DNA of 64,000 nt from Sphingobacterium sp. UBA2700 (lineage in GTDB: Bacteria > Bacteroidota > Bacteroidia > Sphingobacteriales > Sphingobacteriaceae): contig DELI01000036.1 in NCBI GenBank assembly GCA_002354335.1, positions 15,941 through 79,940 on the forward strand. Reading direction: 5' to 3'. A model generated the notes under the pieces. The model saw only the letters and a list, made by a program, of their open reading frames with translations, was not told the origin of the DNA and made no database searches. Position 1 is the first letter of the stretch. Each line of letters begins with the position of its first letter. Positions 1 to 9,009 of the stretch are shown here, in pieces. Made by a program: the position numbers and the translations under genes.

Positions 1-2
1 AA

Positions 3-431
3 AGAATTCTAATCATTGGATTCTGTATCGGATTAATGGGCTGCGATGATGATGCAATCGTTTATCCGCCAGAGGTTAAGGAGACGATTGCCGCAGAGTT
101 GAAAAATACGGTTTGGAAACCAACGTATGCAGCATCGAATGAGTCGGGCACTCACAAACAAGAAGGTTTAAGCCAAGCTTACATTCAGGAAATTAAATTC
201 GTGGATAAGGTTGTGGAGCTAACTGAACGTTCAGGCGCGGTAAAACGTTATGGCTATGATGTTAGTAACGCGAATAATTCAGCTGCCATTCCGGATCCGA
301 TTCAATTGAACGTGAAAACTAACTATGCAAATTTATATCTCACTTTACCGAGAGACTATTCAGACATGGAGATGTTCTTGAAAGTAAAAGAAAAAGAATC
401 GCTCTTTTACGAAGCGCGATATAAGAAATAG
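3..431 (+). CDS. Lipoprotein, 5'-truncated by window edge
   Basis: The reading frame is open from the first bases and encodes a hydrophobic stretch ending in a lipobox (GLMGC, Cys at bases 42-44), so the true start lies left of the window; the ATG at 36 sits inside the signal peptide. The mature part is about 130 residues, acidic directly after the Cys (DDD), with no recognised domain. Being a lipoprotein it should be exported and lipid-anchored. A barrel gene follows 53 bp downstream on the same strand, so the two are probably co-transcribed. Function unknown. Confidence 0.75.
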   Translation, partial: RILIIGFCIGLMGCDDDAIVYPPEVKETIAAELKNTVWKPTYAASNESGTHKQEGLSQAYIQEIKFVDKVVELTERSGAVKRYGYDVSNANNSAAIPDPIQLNVKTNYANLYLTLPRDYSDMEMFLKVKEKESLFYEARYKK

Positions 432-484
432 AGAAAAGCAAACTACCTACGAGAATAACAAATCAATAATAATTTTTAATACAG

Positions 485-1156
485 ATGAAAAATTCATTTT
501 TACTTAGTGTTTTATCCTTGCTAACCTTCGTTTCTACGGCATTCGCAAATAACCCGTTAGAAGATAAATTACCTGTTTCAAAATACCAATTCAATGGTTT
601 ATCGAACTATTGGTTCTTCGGTGCAAACGTGGGAGCAAATATCTTCTTTGGAGATCATGATAAGCAATATGATTTCGGGAAGCGTATTGGTCCAGCATTC
701 GAAATATACGGTGGTAAATGGTTTAACGACGCATTCGGAGGCCGTGTGGCACTTTCTGGAGGACGTATGAAAGGCTTAACTCAAGATGTGAGTCTTTCGA
801 ATGGGGTAGAGTACGATCCTTCCCAATGGTTGAGTGAGCAAAGATTTACATACTTCAACTTAAGAGCTGATGTGATGTTTAACTGGTCGAATGATATTTC
901 AGGTTTTGATGCGAACCGTATTTATACCATGATCCCTTATGCGGGAGTTGGTGTATCTACTTCTTTCGATGAGCCTGCAGTGACTAGATTCTCGCCACAT
1001 GTAGGGTTTTTACAAACGATCCGTATGTCAGATAAATTAGATTTTAATATTGATATCCGCGGAAATCTTCTTGGTGATGGTTTCGATAGAGAATACGGTG
1101 GTCGTAACTTCGAAGGAACATTAACAACCGCAATTGGCGTTAATTTCAAATTGTAA
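485..1156 (+). CDS. Outer-membrane beta-barrel protein
   Basis: A 223-residue protein with an N-terminal Sec signal peptide (cleavage probably after AFA, about residue 21). The rest is rich in alternating aromatic/glycine strands such as YWFFGANVGANIFFG and ends with a strand finishing in FKL, as expected for a small outer-membrane barrel. It probably forms an operon with the upstream lipoprotein, and a strong hairpin terminator follows at 1191. The specific substrate or role cannot be told from sequence. Confidence 0.75.
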   Translation: MKNSFLLSVLSLLTFVSTAFANNPLEDKLPVSKYQFNGLSNYWFFGANVGANIFFGDHDKQYDFGKRIGPAFEIYGGKWFNDAFGGRVALSGGRMKGLTQDVSLSNGVEYDPSQWLSEQRFTYFNLRADVMFNWSNDISGFDANRIYTMIPYAGVGVSTSFDEPAVTRFSPHVGFLQTIRMSDKLDFNIDIRGNLLGDGFDREYGGRNFEGTLTTAIGVNFKL

Positions 1157-1190
1157 GGTAATTCAGAATATTCTTATTCCTCTATAATCT

Positions 1191-1224
1191 AAAGTCCCTG
1201 AGTTCTGCGAACTTGGGGACTTTT
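1191..1224 (+). terminator. Rho-independent terminator after barrel gene
   Basis: AAAGTCCC pairs with GGGACTTT and the stem continues through TGAGTTC/GAACTTG with two wobble pairs around a TGC loop; a short T run follows. It lies 34 bp past the stop codon. Confidence 0.75.
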
Positions 1225-1384
1225 GTATTTATGACGATTTCCAAATGCTGCTACTCAGTAAAGAGCTCAGCGGGATGTCATCAAATCATTTAATTATTCT
1301 ACAAAATTATGTGAACAATCAATCATTTCGTACTTTGTAGATATTCAGCAATATCCATTACATTCAGATTGAACAATAGCAGCT

Positions 1385-2521
1385 ATGGAAAATCAAGCGA
1401 GTACATTCGATTCAGCAAGTCCGCAGTCTAGCGCTGTTCGGCCGGAATTATTTTACAAGGTTGATATCGTAGTGATTGGTGCCGGGCAGGCTGGTTTATC
1501 GGCAGCCTACCACTTAAAGCGCGAAGGTATCGAGCCGGGGAAAGGCTTCGTGATCCTCGATGATGAGTTTGGACCGGGTGGTGCTTGGCAACATCGTTGG
1601 GATTCCCTAACACTGAGCAATGTTAATGGTATAAATGATTTACCCGGCTTGGGTTTTGCAGATGCTGTTAATACCCAGGATAAGGAACTGCAAGCCAATG
1701 TCGCTATTCCTAAATATTATGAGCTGTATGAGAAAACGTTTGAGCTGCCCGTTATTCGTCCGGTTCAGGTTACGGATGTGATTGACAGGAATGGTCGCTT
1801 TCTTATCCGAACGAACGGCGTTCAGTTTAACGCGCGTGGTATTATCAATGCGACCGGCACCTGGAAAACCCCTAATTGTCCGAAATATCCGGGCTGGGAG
1901 AAGTTTAGAGGACGTCAATTACATACCGGTGAATATAAGAATGCCGAGGAGTTCATTGGCAAACATGTGATTATCGTAGGAGGTGGAATATCGGCTGTGC
2001 AATTGCTTGGAGAAATCTCTAAAGTGACAGAAACTACATGGGTTACTCGCAGGCCACCGGATTTTAGGCATTATGAGTTTACGCCGGAGCATGGAAGGGA
2101 AGCTGTGGCAATGGTGGAAGACCGCGTACGAAAGGGACTGCCACCGAAATCTGTTGTTTCTGTTACGGGGCTGCCGATAACGCCTGCAATTGAAGATATG
2201 CTTGAGCACGGAATATTAGATCGAAAGCCCATGTTCAAGGAAATCACCGAAACGGGGGTAAGATGGGAAGATGGGACAACGATGGAGGCGGATGTTATTT
2301 TTTGGAATACGGGATTTCGTCATTCCCTAGATCACTTGGCAGGCTTGAAACTTCTTAACGAAAAGGGCGGGATCGCTATGAGTGGTCAGTTGCTAACACA
2401 AGTCGCTGCGGACCCGCGTATTCACCTAACCGGGTATGGGCCTTCCTCATCTACGATCGGGGCAAACCGTGCCGGGAGAGCTGCTGCAAAGGAGTTGATT
2501 GCGTATCTTAATTTACGTTAG
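1385..2521 (+). CDS. FAD/NAD(P)-dependent oxidoreductase (flavin monooxygenase-like)
   Basis: A 378-residue protein with two dinucleotide-binding folds: GAGQAG at residues 32-37 (FAD) preceded by a beta-strand, and GGGISA starting at residue 199 (NADPH). The order FAD motif, an aromatic substrate segment (GGAWQHRWDSL, about 66-76), then a second Rossmann motif is that of class B flavin monooxygenases and CzcO-like oxidoreductases. It has no signal peptide, so it should be cytosolic. It stands alone between a terminator and a 297-bp gap in which I see no gene. The substrate is unknown; a thioredoxin-reductase-like role is less likely because no CxxC is present. Confidence 0.8.
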   Translation: MENQASTFDSASPQSSAVRPELFYKVDIVVIGAGQAGLSAAYHLKREGIEPGKGFVILDDEFGPGGAWQHRWDSLTLSNVNGINDLPGLGFADAVNTQDKELQANVAIPKYYELYEKTFELPVIRPVQVTDVIDRNGRFLIRTNGVQFNARGIINATGTWKTPNCPKYPGWEKFRGRQLHTGEYKNAEEFIGKHVIIVGGGISAVQLLGEISKVTETTWVTRRPPDFRHYEFTPEHGREAVAMVEDRVRKGLPPKSVVSVTGLPITPAIEDMLEHGILDRKPMFKEITETGVRWEDGTTMEADVIFWNTGFRHSLDHLAGLKLLNEKGGIAMSGQLLTQVAADPRIHLTGYGPSSSTIGANRAGRAAAKELIAYLNLR

Positions 2522-2818
2522 CCTTTCTTAATATTTCCTTTTTTAATCTTTCTATTAGTTAAAATTACTATATTTCAATAATGGCGTAATAGCTACATAA
2601 ATTTGTTTTTTAGGCTATTTGTTTTCTCAATATTTCATTTCATAGTTTTGATTCTCTAATTTAGACGTTTGTTGATCTAGTTTATTCACACTAACAACAA
2701 TCGATTATCAAATTTAAGTTTCAAATAATTCGGAGTAGTCGTTTTTGAAGTCGAATCATATTTTTCGAAAAGTATTTGATAGTTTATTTTAAGTTTTAAA
2801 TCTCCTGAAAGTAAAAGT

Positions 2819-3769
2819 ATGGGCATTGCAAAGATTTGGAATAAGATTACTAATCATCATTTACCTGCAGACTTAGATGGATTAGACCTTATCAAGGCAC
2901 GAGTTTTAAATCAATATTCTTTTTTGATTGCATTTTTCTTTTTTATCGATTCGATAAGAGATTTTTTAGCAGGATATAGACTAACCTCCTTTTTTCTTTT
3001 CGTTGTTGGGATTACGTTTCTCCTGTTGTTTTTCTACACTAAAGTTCGATTCAACGATTTTTTCGTTTTTGCGGTGATGTTGTTGTGCTGTATACTGGTC
3101 TTGTTTTTTTCGTCTTTGATAGGTTTTGAAAGTGGTATATCCTTTTATTATTTTGCCATCCTCTTAGCCATAGTCTTTTTGTTTAACGAACGCAAGAATT
3201 ATGCTTATGGTCTAATTTTATTCGGCGTAATTCTATCTTTCTTTTACCTCGGACAGGAATATGAGAACCCAATCTTCAGCAATAGTTTCGAGACTGCTCC
3301 TGAATTGGTCAAGACAATTCGTATACATACATTTGTTCAGATTCTTATATTCACAGCTTTTAATGCTTATCTCTTGATTTCGAAAAATAGAGAAATATCT
3401 AACTTATTCGCACAAAAGGAGCGGAGTGAGCTAATAATTGATCAATTGAACGAAAAGATTACGGATACCGATAACTCTGAACCGTTAGAGAAGCTAGTCA
3501 ACTTAGCAATGAATGATAGCGCGTCTTTCTTGCCAGTTTTTAAAGATATTTTTCCAGACTTCTATGGTAATCTTGCTGCAATTAATCCCAATATGACTAT
3601 AGAGGAGTTCAAATTCTGTGCTTTATTACGTCTTGGCTTTACTACAAAAGATATTGCCACCTTTACGCATCTTGCGGTACGCAGCGTGCAGACTAAGAAA
3701 AATAGGTTGAGAAAATCTTTTAATATTCCTTCTGAAGAAGACCTGTATACCTGGGTCGAAAGCATTTAA
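2819..3769 (+). CDS. Membrane-anchored helix-turn-helix regulator
   Basis: A 316-residue protein. About six hydrophobic helices fill residues 30-205, followed by a short coiled linker (ISNLFAQKERSELIIDQLNEK), and the C-terminal 60 residues form a LuxR-like helix-turn-helix: an acidic start, LLRLGFTTKDIATFTH as first helix pair, and VRSVQTKKNRLRKSF as recognition helix. Similar proteins with a membrane sensor fused to a DNA-binding tail occur widely in Bacteroidota. It lies upstream of, and in the same orientation as, the three peptide-lipoprotein modules, which makes it a candidate regulator of them; that link is inference. The following gap holds paired palindromes that could be its sites. 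Confidence 0.7.
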   Translation: MGIAKIWNKITNHHLPADLDGLDLIKARVLNQYSFLIAFFFFIDSIRDFLAGYRLTSFFLFVVGITFLLLFFYTKVRFNDFFVFAVMLLCCILVLFFSSLIGFESGISFYYFAILLAIVFLFNERKNYAYGLILFGVILSFFYLGQEYENPIFSNSFETAPELVKTIRIHTFVQILIFTAFNAYLLISKNREISNLFAQKERSELIIDQLNEKITDTDNSEPLEKLVNLAMNDSASFLPVFKDIFPDFYGNLAAINPNMTIEEFKFCALLRLGFTTKDIATFTHLAVRSVQTKKNRLRKSFNIPSEEDLYTWVESI

Positions 3770-3879
3770 TTCCAATTTTACCTGAACGTCAGCTTTAAGG
3801 CTCCGCTCATGGTCGACAAGCATTATTTTTCGCTGTCATCTCTTATTCTGCATTCCTTTTCCTGAATAGTCATTTACTT

Positions 3880-3913
3880 TATTCAGGAATATAAATTGGT
3901 GTATTCATGAATA
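3880..3913. promoter_or_regulatory. Two TATTCnnGAATA palindromes 22 bp apart
   Basis: TATTCAGGAATA (3880-3891) and TATTCATGAATA (3902-3913) are each perfect palindromes with identical arms, their centres 22 bp (two DNA turns) apart. A looser TATTC...GAATA pair lies just upstream (3844-3868). They lie between the membrane regulator gene and the first peptide gene, about 110 bp above its predicted promoter, and look like an operator for a dimeric protein. Confidence 0.5.
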
Positions 3914-3999
3914 ATTTCTAATAGGTATCATAAATTCCTTGTTTTAATATTTTATTTCGTTCTGTTTAAATATTTGAAAATTAGCCTGTTATAAATAGG

Positions 4000-4030
4000 T
4001 TGATTTTCGGTGTACCTCTGTGGTATCTTG
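4000..4030 (+). promoter_or_regulatory. Possible promoter of module 1
   Basis: TTG at 4000-4002 and TATCTTG at 4024-4030 are 21 bp apart, close to the Bacteroidota -33/-7 arrangement, although the -7 box is one T short of TAnnTTTG. It would give a leader of about 95 nt before the peptide gene at 4131. Confidence 0.35.
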
Positions 4031-4130
4031 CAGTTGTATTCGTGTAGTATTGTGTTTTTAAGCTGAAGGTTGAGAAATTCCGAAGTTTGGACAAGGTTAA
4101 CCTTAGATTAAATAATTAACAAATTACAAG

Positions 4131-4322
4131 ATGAATGCAAAAGAATTAAGTAAAAAGAGGTATGAATCCCCTCAGATAATAAAGGACATCGTGTTATTAG
4201 AAAATAGCGTAGCAACGAGTTCTGCTACGGTATCACCGGGTGGCGGTAAAGGGAATCCCAACCCATGGATTGTGGGCGAAAGCGAGGAAATGTTACAGCA
4301 GGAATGGGAGTTTTACGACTAG
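4131..4322 (+). CDS. Small PGGG-motif peptide, module 1
   Basis: A 63-residue peptide with no signal peptide. It shares with the peptides at 6460 and 9010 a fixed order of elements: a basic start, Y-x-(S/P)P, an acidic L-E segment, (I/V)A-x-x-SA, the block SPGGG (about 37-41), an N-P-W-(I/V) block (48-51), an acidic run and a final E/D-W. Only 3 bp separate its stop from the lipoprotein gene at 4326, so the pair is very likely co-translated. Conservation across three copies shows it is a real gene. I recall similar short genes next to fimbrillin-like genes in related bacteria, but this is unchecked. Function unknown. Confidence 0.7.
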   Translation: MNAKELSKKRYESPQIIKDIVLLENSVATSSATVSPGGGKGNPNPWIVGESEEMLQQEWEFYD

Positions 4323-4325
4323 GGT

Positions 4326-6275
4326 ATGATATATTGTGCACCCCTTTCGACTAATAAGACATCTAGGATGTTTTATTTTTTGTTGATGGTTTTGGCCTCT
4401 GCGTCCTTACTCACGGCTTGTTCTAAAGAGAATTTAAAAAATCGGGATTTGTCTGATAAGCTGATATTTTCTGTGGGTGGGATTTCGATCGAGAAGGCTA
4501 TAGCATTTAAAGATAATCCTAAAAGCATACTTGGCAACAGTTTTCGTTCAGAAATACAAAGTGAAAATTCTACATCTCGAAGTTACGATGTCGGAGAATT
4601 CACAATGGATGTTTCTGGCGCGCTTGAACCTCTATCTAGTTTGGAAGGAGAACCTGGCATGCTGTATAGAAATTCTCAATCCAAGATTGCTAGCACAAAC
4701 GCTAGGACGGCATTAGTGCCTATGCTAAACGGCATAAAGTATCGTATTTTATTAGTGAATCCTATTTCAAATAGCATTGAATATTCAGGACTGGCGACGT
4801 CGGGGGAGCTATTGGAAATTGATGTAGTGAAAGGTGCAGATTATAAATGGATTGCTTATTCATACAACACTGAAGATGTTATTGAAGAACCACAGCATAG
4901 TCAAATGACAATTGATTCGAGGACGGATGCGCCCTTACTTTACGCAAGTGGGATGGTTAGATCAGCGGTCGTTGGCAGCGAACCGATTGTGATCAACTTT
5001 CAACACCAGCTCGCTCAAGTGCAGGTGGAAATCGATACCAAGGGGCTCTTCGGCGGTGTGGAGGAACTCGATGCCATGTTTGCCGGAGATTATATAAAGG
5101 TTGGGAAATTCAACATCTTAAATGGAACATTTGATCCGAATATGACCAATGTGGATGTAGGTAATTTGTTGTTTCACAACCCGGATTCCACCTCAAATCG
5201 AGTGAAGCTTGCGAAATATTATACTGCAGACACCCAAATATCGAGCTTTAGATTACAATTTTCGAATCTTTCCATTCGATTAATAAATGATAAGGTTGAA
5301 TCGCTAAGCGCGAAATTTCCCTCGGGAGGACTCGTAGAATTTGGACCGTACGCGGGGTCGAGTAAGGGCAAAATCATAAAAGGATTATTAGAAATGTGGA
5401 AAATATTTCCGAAGAAGCGGATTTTACATGTAGAAGGAAATGCTGCTTACAGTTATGCTGCATCCAACCCTTTAAAGGCCTCAGGGGCATTTTTACGAAA
5501 TCCATTAAATTTTGGTTTGAAAAGTGAGTTCCTGCGCATTGAGGGATTTGAACATGAAGTCGTGGGCTCCGCAAGGAACACGCTTAAAAATCGATTAGCT
5601 GATCCCGCCAATTATCCAGATATCATCATAGCAGGGATGTTTAGCGGATTTCTAACCGATGATTACAACGCGATGGCAGAATATATCAATCGTGGGGGTG
5701 TGGTATTTCTAATGATTGAAAATTCAAATCAGTATGTGGACGCCTTTATGAAAAATATTTTAGGCCCATCGGTTTCTACAGCCAATTACGATAGTGGTGG
5801 TGCTATATATACGCTCACAACCGAAGACGCTGATGTATTAAATTGGCGATTTGGCGATGTGCGAGGAAAAAACTGGGGTCAGGATTTTTCTGCAACATTA
5901 TACGTGAAAGATATTCCGGAAGGCCTTGTAATTCCTTATACATCAGATTCAAGAAATTATGCGCCAAGGGTTGGGACGACGATGTTTCGGCACAAAACGA
6001 AACACTTATTTTTCGTTGGAGATACCGGGTTCTTATCCTGTGAACTTCGAAGCGGACAATACCCGGGCTATTTATTGGAGCCATTCGTCGTATCTACTGA
6101 CGGGAAAGATCTGCCATTGCCACACAAGGCCTATGGAAATACAACCGCATTAGGGTCCTTGGACTATTATAAAGTCGGGGCGACATATGAAGCACATAAT
6201 TCCATGATATTTGGCAATGTTTTTTCATTGCTGGTTGCAACCTCGCATTATAACGGTATAAATAAAGTCAAGTAG
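4326..6275 (+). CDS. Fimbrillin-like lipoprotein with C-terminal GATase-like region, module 1
   Basis: A 649-residue lipoprotein: basic n-region, hydrophobic core, lipobox LTAC with Cys32. Residues of about 100-340 carry the pattern of Mfa1/FimA-like fimbrillins, including LLYASG and NFQHQLAQVQVEID (from residue 224). The C-terminal half is different: YPDIIIAGM (from Y430), then YINRGGVVFLMIE, resembles the alternating strand/helix fold of class I glutamine-amidotransferase-like domains, but no catalytic Cys-His-Glu is evident. FRHKTKH-FFVGDT and VATSHY blocks near the end recur in all three copies. It should be surface or periplasm anchored. Domain assignment of the second half is tentative. 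Confidence 0.7.
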   Translation: MIYCAPLSTNKTSRMFYFLLMVLASASLLTACSKENLKNRDLSDKLIFSVGGISIEKAIAFKDNPKSILGNSFRSEIQSENSTSRSYDVGEFTMDVSGALEPLSSLEGEPGMLYRNSQSKIASTNARTALVPMLNGIKYRILLVNPISNSIEYSGLATSGELLEIDVVKGADYKWIAYSYNTEDVIEEPQHSQMTIDSRTDAPLLYASGMVRSAVVGSEPIVINFQHQLAQVQVEIDTKGLFGGVEELDAMFAGDYIKVGKFNILNGTFDPNMTNVDVGNLLFHNPDSTSNRVKLAKYYTADTQISSFRLQFSNLSIRLINDKVESLSAKFPSGGLVEFGPYAGSSKGKIIKGLLEMWKIFPKKRILHVEGNAAYSYAASNPLKASGAFLRNPLNFGLKSEFLRIEGFEHEVVGSARNTLKNRLADPANYPDIIIAGMFSGFLTDDYNAMAEYINRGGVVFLMIENSNQYVDAFMKNILGPSVSTANYDSGGAIYTLTTEDADVLNWRFGDVRGKNWGQDFSATLYVKDIPEGLVIPYTSDSRNYAPRVGTTMFRHKTKHLFFVGDTGFLSCELRSGQYPGYLLEPFVVSTDGKDLPLPHKAYGNTTALGSLDYYKVGATYEAHNSMIFGNVFSLLVATSHYNGINKVK

Positions 6276-6292
6276 CTGAAGACCATGTTAGT

Positions 6293-6338
6293 AGAAATAG
6301 CGCTTTTTATAGCTGCGCTATTTCTGCTTCATTTTTTG
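6293..6338 (+). terminator. Terminator after module 1
   Basis: AGAAATAGCGC (6293-6303) and GCGCTATTTCT (6315-6325) form a perfect 11-bp stem with an 11-nt loop, followed by a T-rich run ending in ATTTTTTG. It separates module 1 from module 2. Confidence 0.75.
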
Positions 6339-6395
6339 TTGTGTAGTATATATGTTGTATTGATCAAAAGTAGCCGTGTTGTACCCAGTTTCCAA

Positions 6396-6423
6396 TTGTT
6401 CTTTACTGATTTCATTAACCTTG
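6396..6423 (+). promoter_or_regulatory. Possible promoter of module 2
   Basis: TTG at 6396-6398 and TAACCTTG at 6416-6423 (one mismatch to TAnnTTTG) are 17 bp apart, about 36 bp upstream of the ATG at 6460. The terminator upstream means that module 2 needs its own promoter. Confidence 0.3.
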
Positions 6424-6459
6424 CAAATCTTATCCTATGAACAAATATTTATTAATGTA

Positions 6460-6660
6460 ATGCGAACAATACCTAAAAAGCAATGGTGCAAAATGGCGTA
6501 TGCCAGTCCAACAATTACCTTGAATGAGATTGAAATGGAAACTTCAATTGCTGCAAGCTCAGCGACCGTTTCTCCGGGGGGCGGAACTGGAAACAGCAAT
6601 CCTTGGATAACAGAGGAAGTTGAAGAAGTGAGAAACAACGAGTGGGAATTATTTGGTTAG
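6460..6660 (+). CDS. Small PGGG-motif peptide, module 2
   Basis: A 66-residue peptide, second member of the family described at 4131. The conserved elements are YASP, an acidic IEMET segment, SSATVSPGGG, NPWI, a glutamate-rich run and EWELFG at the end. The ATG at 6460 was chosen because it places YASP 13 residues from the start, close to the 10 residues in the other two copies; an open frame further upstream starting with GTG at 6376 would add an unrelated hydrophobic stretch and overlap the predicted promoter. It has no signal peptide. Its stop is 4 bp before the ATG chosen for the next gene. Function unknown. Confidence 0.7.
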   Translation: MRTIPKKQWCKMAYASPTITLNEIEMETSIAASSATVSPGGGTGNSNPWITEEVEEVRNNEWELFG

Positions 6661-6664
6661 CGAT

Positions 6665-8620
6665 ATGGACATGATGACAACAGCTTTAATAAATAGCATA
6701 TCTAGGACTTGTTATTTATTTCTGACGCTGCTATTTAGCGGTTCATTATTCTTCTCCTGTTCCAAGGATCAATTCATAGACACCTCTCAAACGGCGAAAC
6801 TGAGTATAGTCGTAAGCGGGGTGATTGATGCGCTAGATGAACAGAGCTTGCCAAGAGCGATGAATGGAGGTATCGAGGGAATGATTTCGTCGACGGCAGG
6901 TCAAGTAAACTCCATTAAAATCGATGAATTTACTATTGATATTACTGCTCGGAAAACATCGGATATCGAAGAATTAAAGCTTCCTAATAAGTTGGGCAGC
7001 ACGCAAAAAAAGCAATCGGGCAACGGGCTGTCAAAAGCAGCGACGGTTGGAATGGAAGATGGTATTCAATATCGAATCCTGCTGTATAATACGTCGACAA
7101 ATAAATTTGAACGATCGGAAATCGCGACATCCGGAACAGCATTGGAAATCGATGTGTATAAGGGGCAAGAGTATGAATGGTATGCCTATTCTTATAATAC
7201 GGCTGATCATATCGAGGCTCCGGACATTAATAACCCACAAGTAATCAGTAAAACGGACAGTCCTTTGTTATATGCAAGTGGAAAAGTCACGGCGACAGAT
7301 ATCGGATCCACGCCAATCCATATCAATTTCCAACATCAATTGGCGCAGATTAAAGTGGAGGTTGATACCAGAGCGGTGTATGGAGATATTCACGATTTAA
7401 CCGCAGTTTTTAATGCGAATTATATTAAAACGGGCAGCTTCAATATTCGTTCTGGTGCTTTTGAGGGGCGCCTTACGGATGTTGCAGTAGGTGAACTCAA
7501 CTTCATCACAACAGATATTAACAATAACCGCGTCAAAGTTGCTAAGTATTATACGGCCGATGTGCTGCTAAATGCTTATCAGGTAAAATTCAATAAGCTA
7601 GATATTAAACTTCCAAACGGGGCGATAGCATCTCTAGCTTCAAAATTCCCCAATGGCGGTATGACGACATTTGATAATTACGTAGGTTCTAGTAAAGGGA
7701 AAATTCTGACAGGGAATCTTAAAATGTGGACTGTATTTCCTCGAAAATCCATACTTCATGTCGAAGCCTACGAACTTTATGGAACAGCTGCTTACTACAC
7801 GAAAGTTGCTTCAGGTGCCTTTATTGAAAATCCTCTAAATTTTGGACCTGGCAGTAATTATTTCAGGATTGAAGGATTTACACATACGAAGATCAATGCT
7901 ACAGCAGGAAAACTTGCTGAAGCGCTAGCGAATCCCTTGAACTATCCAGACATTATTATTGCATGCATGGAGTCGAAATTCAACGATACCGATTATACCG
8001 CGCTTAGAAGGTATATAGACAAGGGCGGGGCCGTATTCCTAATGATTGAACAAGCTGGCACAACGAACAACCAAGCAGCTTTGAACTTCTTCCATGATCT
8101 CTTTGGTACGGGTGTTTCCCTAGCCGAATACGATGCTGGAGGAGCTGTATATACAATAACGGATCAATATCAAGAATACCTGACTTGGCCATTTGGTGAT
8201 GCTCGAGGATCGAACTGGGGGCAGCACGATTCAAAGACGCTGTACGTTAGTGGGCTACCGCCTAGTGATGTTGAAATTTATAGTACCACTTCAAGAAACT
8301 TCGAACCACAAGATGGCGCAACGATGTTCAGACATAAAACGAAGAATTTCGTTTTTGTTGGAGACACCTATTTTTTAGCCAATTCTTCTAGGAACTTTCA
8401 GTGGGGCTATAACTATAAAAAACCATTTGTTACCTCCGGTACAAATTCCAGTGACTTTCCTATTGCCCATACAAAATATGGCGCAAAAAGTAGCTTAGGT
8501 TCCTTAGACCACCCGACGTCAGCAGGATCATGGCAGGTCGAAAACTCCATGATCTTCGGAAATATCTTCTCGCAACTTGTTGCAACCTCCCATTATATGG
8601 GGATAGACAAAACTCCTTAG
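6665..8620 (+). CDS. Fimbrillin-like lipoprotein with C-terminal GATase-like region, module 2
   Basis: A 651-residue lipoprotein with lipobox FFSC (Cys32), homologous over its length to the lipoproteins at 4326 and 9211. The fimbrillin-like part has LLYASGK and NFQHQLAQIKVEVD; the second half has YPDIIIACM, YIDKGGAVFLMIE, FRHKTKN-FVFVGDT and a final VATSHYMGIDK. Starts at TTG 6653 and ATG 6665, 6671 and 6674 are in frame; 6665 was taken because it avoids overlap with the peptide gene and gives an n-region matching copy 1 in length. It should be anchored in the cell envelope. The SR dipeptide before the hydrophobic core is shared by all three copies. Confidence 0.7.
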   Translation: MDMMTTALINSISRTCYLFLTLLFSGSLFFSCSKDQFIDTSQTAKLSIVVSGVIDALDEQSLPRAMNGGIEGMISSTAGQVNSIKIDEFTIDITARKTSDIEELKLPNKLGSTQKKQSGNGLSKAATVGMEDGIQYRILLYNTSTNKFERSEIATSGTALEIDVYKGQEYEWYAYSYNTADHIEAPDINNPQVISKTDSPLLYASGKVTATDIGSTPIHINFQHQLAQIKVEVDTRAVYGDIHDLTAVFNANYIKTGSFNIRSGAFEGRLTDVAVGELNFITTDINNNRVKVAKYYTADVLLNAYQVKFNKLDIKLPNGAIASLASKFPNGGMTTFDNYVGSSKGKILTGNLKMWTVFPRKSILHVEAYELYGTAAYYTKVASGAFIENPLNFGPGSNYFRIEGFTHTKINATAGKLAEALANPLNYPDIIIACMESKFNDTDYTALRRYIDKGGAVFLMIEQAGTTNNQAALNFFHDLFGTGVSLAEYDAGGAVYTITDQYQEYLTWPFGDARGSNWGQHDSKTLYVSGLPPSDVEIYSTTSRNFEPQDGATMFRHKTKNFVFVGDTYFLANSSRNFQWGYNYKKPFVTSGTNSSDFPIAHTKYGAKSSLGSLDHPTSAGSWQVENSMIFGNIFSQLVATSHYMGIDKTP

Positions 8621-8640
8621 TCTATCGTGTGTTAGTGTGT

Positions 8641-8682
8641 AGCTAGCGTAGGACCTAATCCTGCGCTAGCTTTTGTTTTTTT
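8641..8682 (+). terminator. Terminator after module 2
   Basis: AGCTAGCG-T-AGGA pairs with TCCT-G-CGCTAGCT (13 pairs including one wobble) around CCTAA, followed directly by TTTTGTTTTTTT. A strong rho-independent terminator 20 bp after the stop codon. Confidence 0.85.
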
Positions 8683-8884
8683 GCTTTCGTGAGGTCGTTA
8701 AACAGCGATTTTTTGGGTGTAAAACGCCGCAAAAATACCATTAAAGGCAGAATAAAATCTATTTCTGCGCCATTTCCTAAATCATTTCTAGTTTTGGGAG
8801 GGACATAACCTCAATATGGGCGCTCAATTAACACATTGACTTACAATTTTATAGCGTTTTGATTTTTTACATGTCCACCGATAA

Positions 8885-8914
8885 CGTATATCTGACGTAT
8901 ATACTATCGTATAT
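8885..8914. repeat. Three CGTATAT direct repeats, 11-12 bp period
   Basis: CGTATAT begins at 8885, 8896 and 8908, so the copies lie on the same face of the helix. They are about 100 bp upstream of the module 3 peptide gene and could be a regulator site. No copy was noticed before modules 1 and 2. Confidence 0.5.
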
Positions 8915-9009
8915 CCTGAGTATTGAAGTATTCTTCCATATTTCCACCAATATTGACATTTGACCAGATTTATCAATTGCATAAATCGTTTACAAATTTT
9001 TCAAATACG

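Larger units (their letters stand above)
3770..4130. other. 361-bp intergenic region before first module
   Basis: AT-rich non-coding stretch. It holds the paired palindromes at 3880-3913 and a possible promoter at 4000-4030; I see no gene or terminator in the rest. Confidence 0.6.
8621..9009. other. 389-bp intergenic region before module 3
   Basis: It holds the terminator at 8641 and the CGTATAT repeats at 8885. I see no convincing -7 box and no gene; a frame open from 8923 has no conserved content before the ATG at 9010. Confidence 0.6.

Noticed and set aside
1320..1345. TACTTTG as promoter of the flavin monooxygenase-like gene
   Set aside because: It is one base short of TAnnTTTG and has no clear -33 partner, so support is too weak.
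6376..6459. GTG-initiated extension of the module 2 peptide
   Set aside because: The extension overlaps the likely promoter and is not conserved in the sister peptides.
8923..9009. N-terminal extension of the module 3 peptide from 8923
   Set aside because: The extra residues have no counterpart in copy 1, and the ATG at 9010 aligns the conserved tyrosine exactly.
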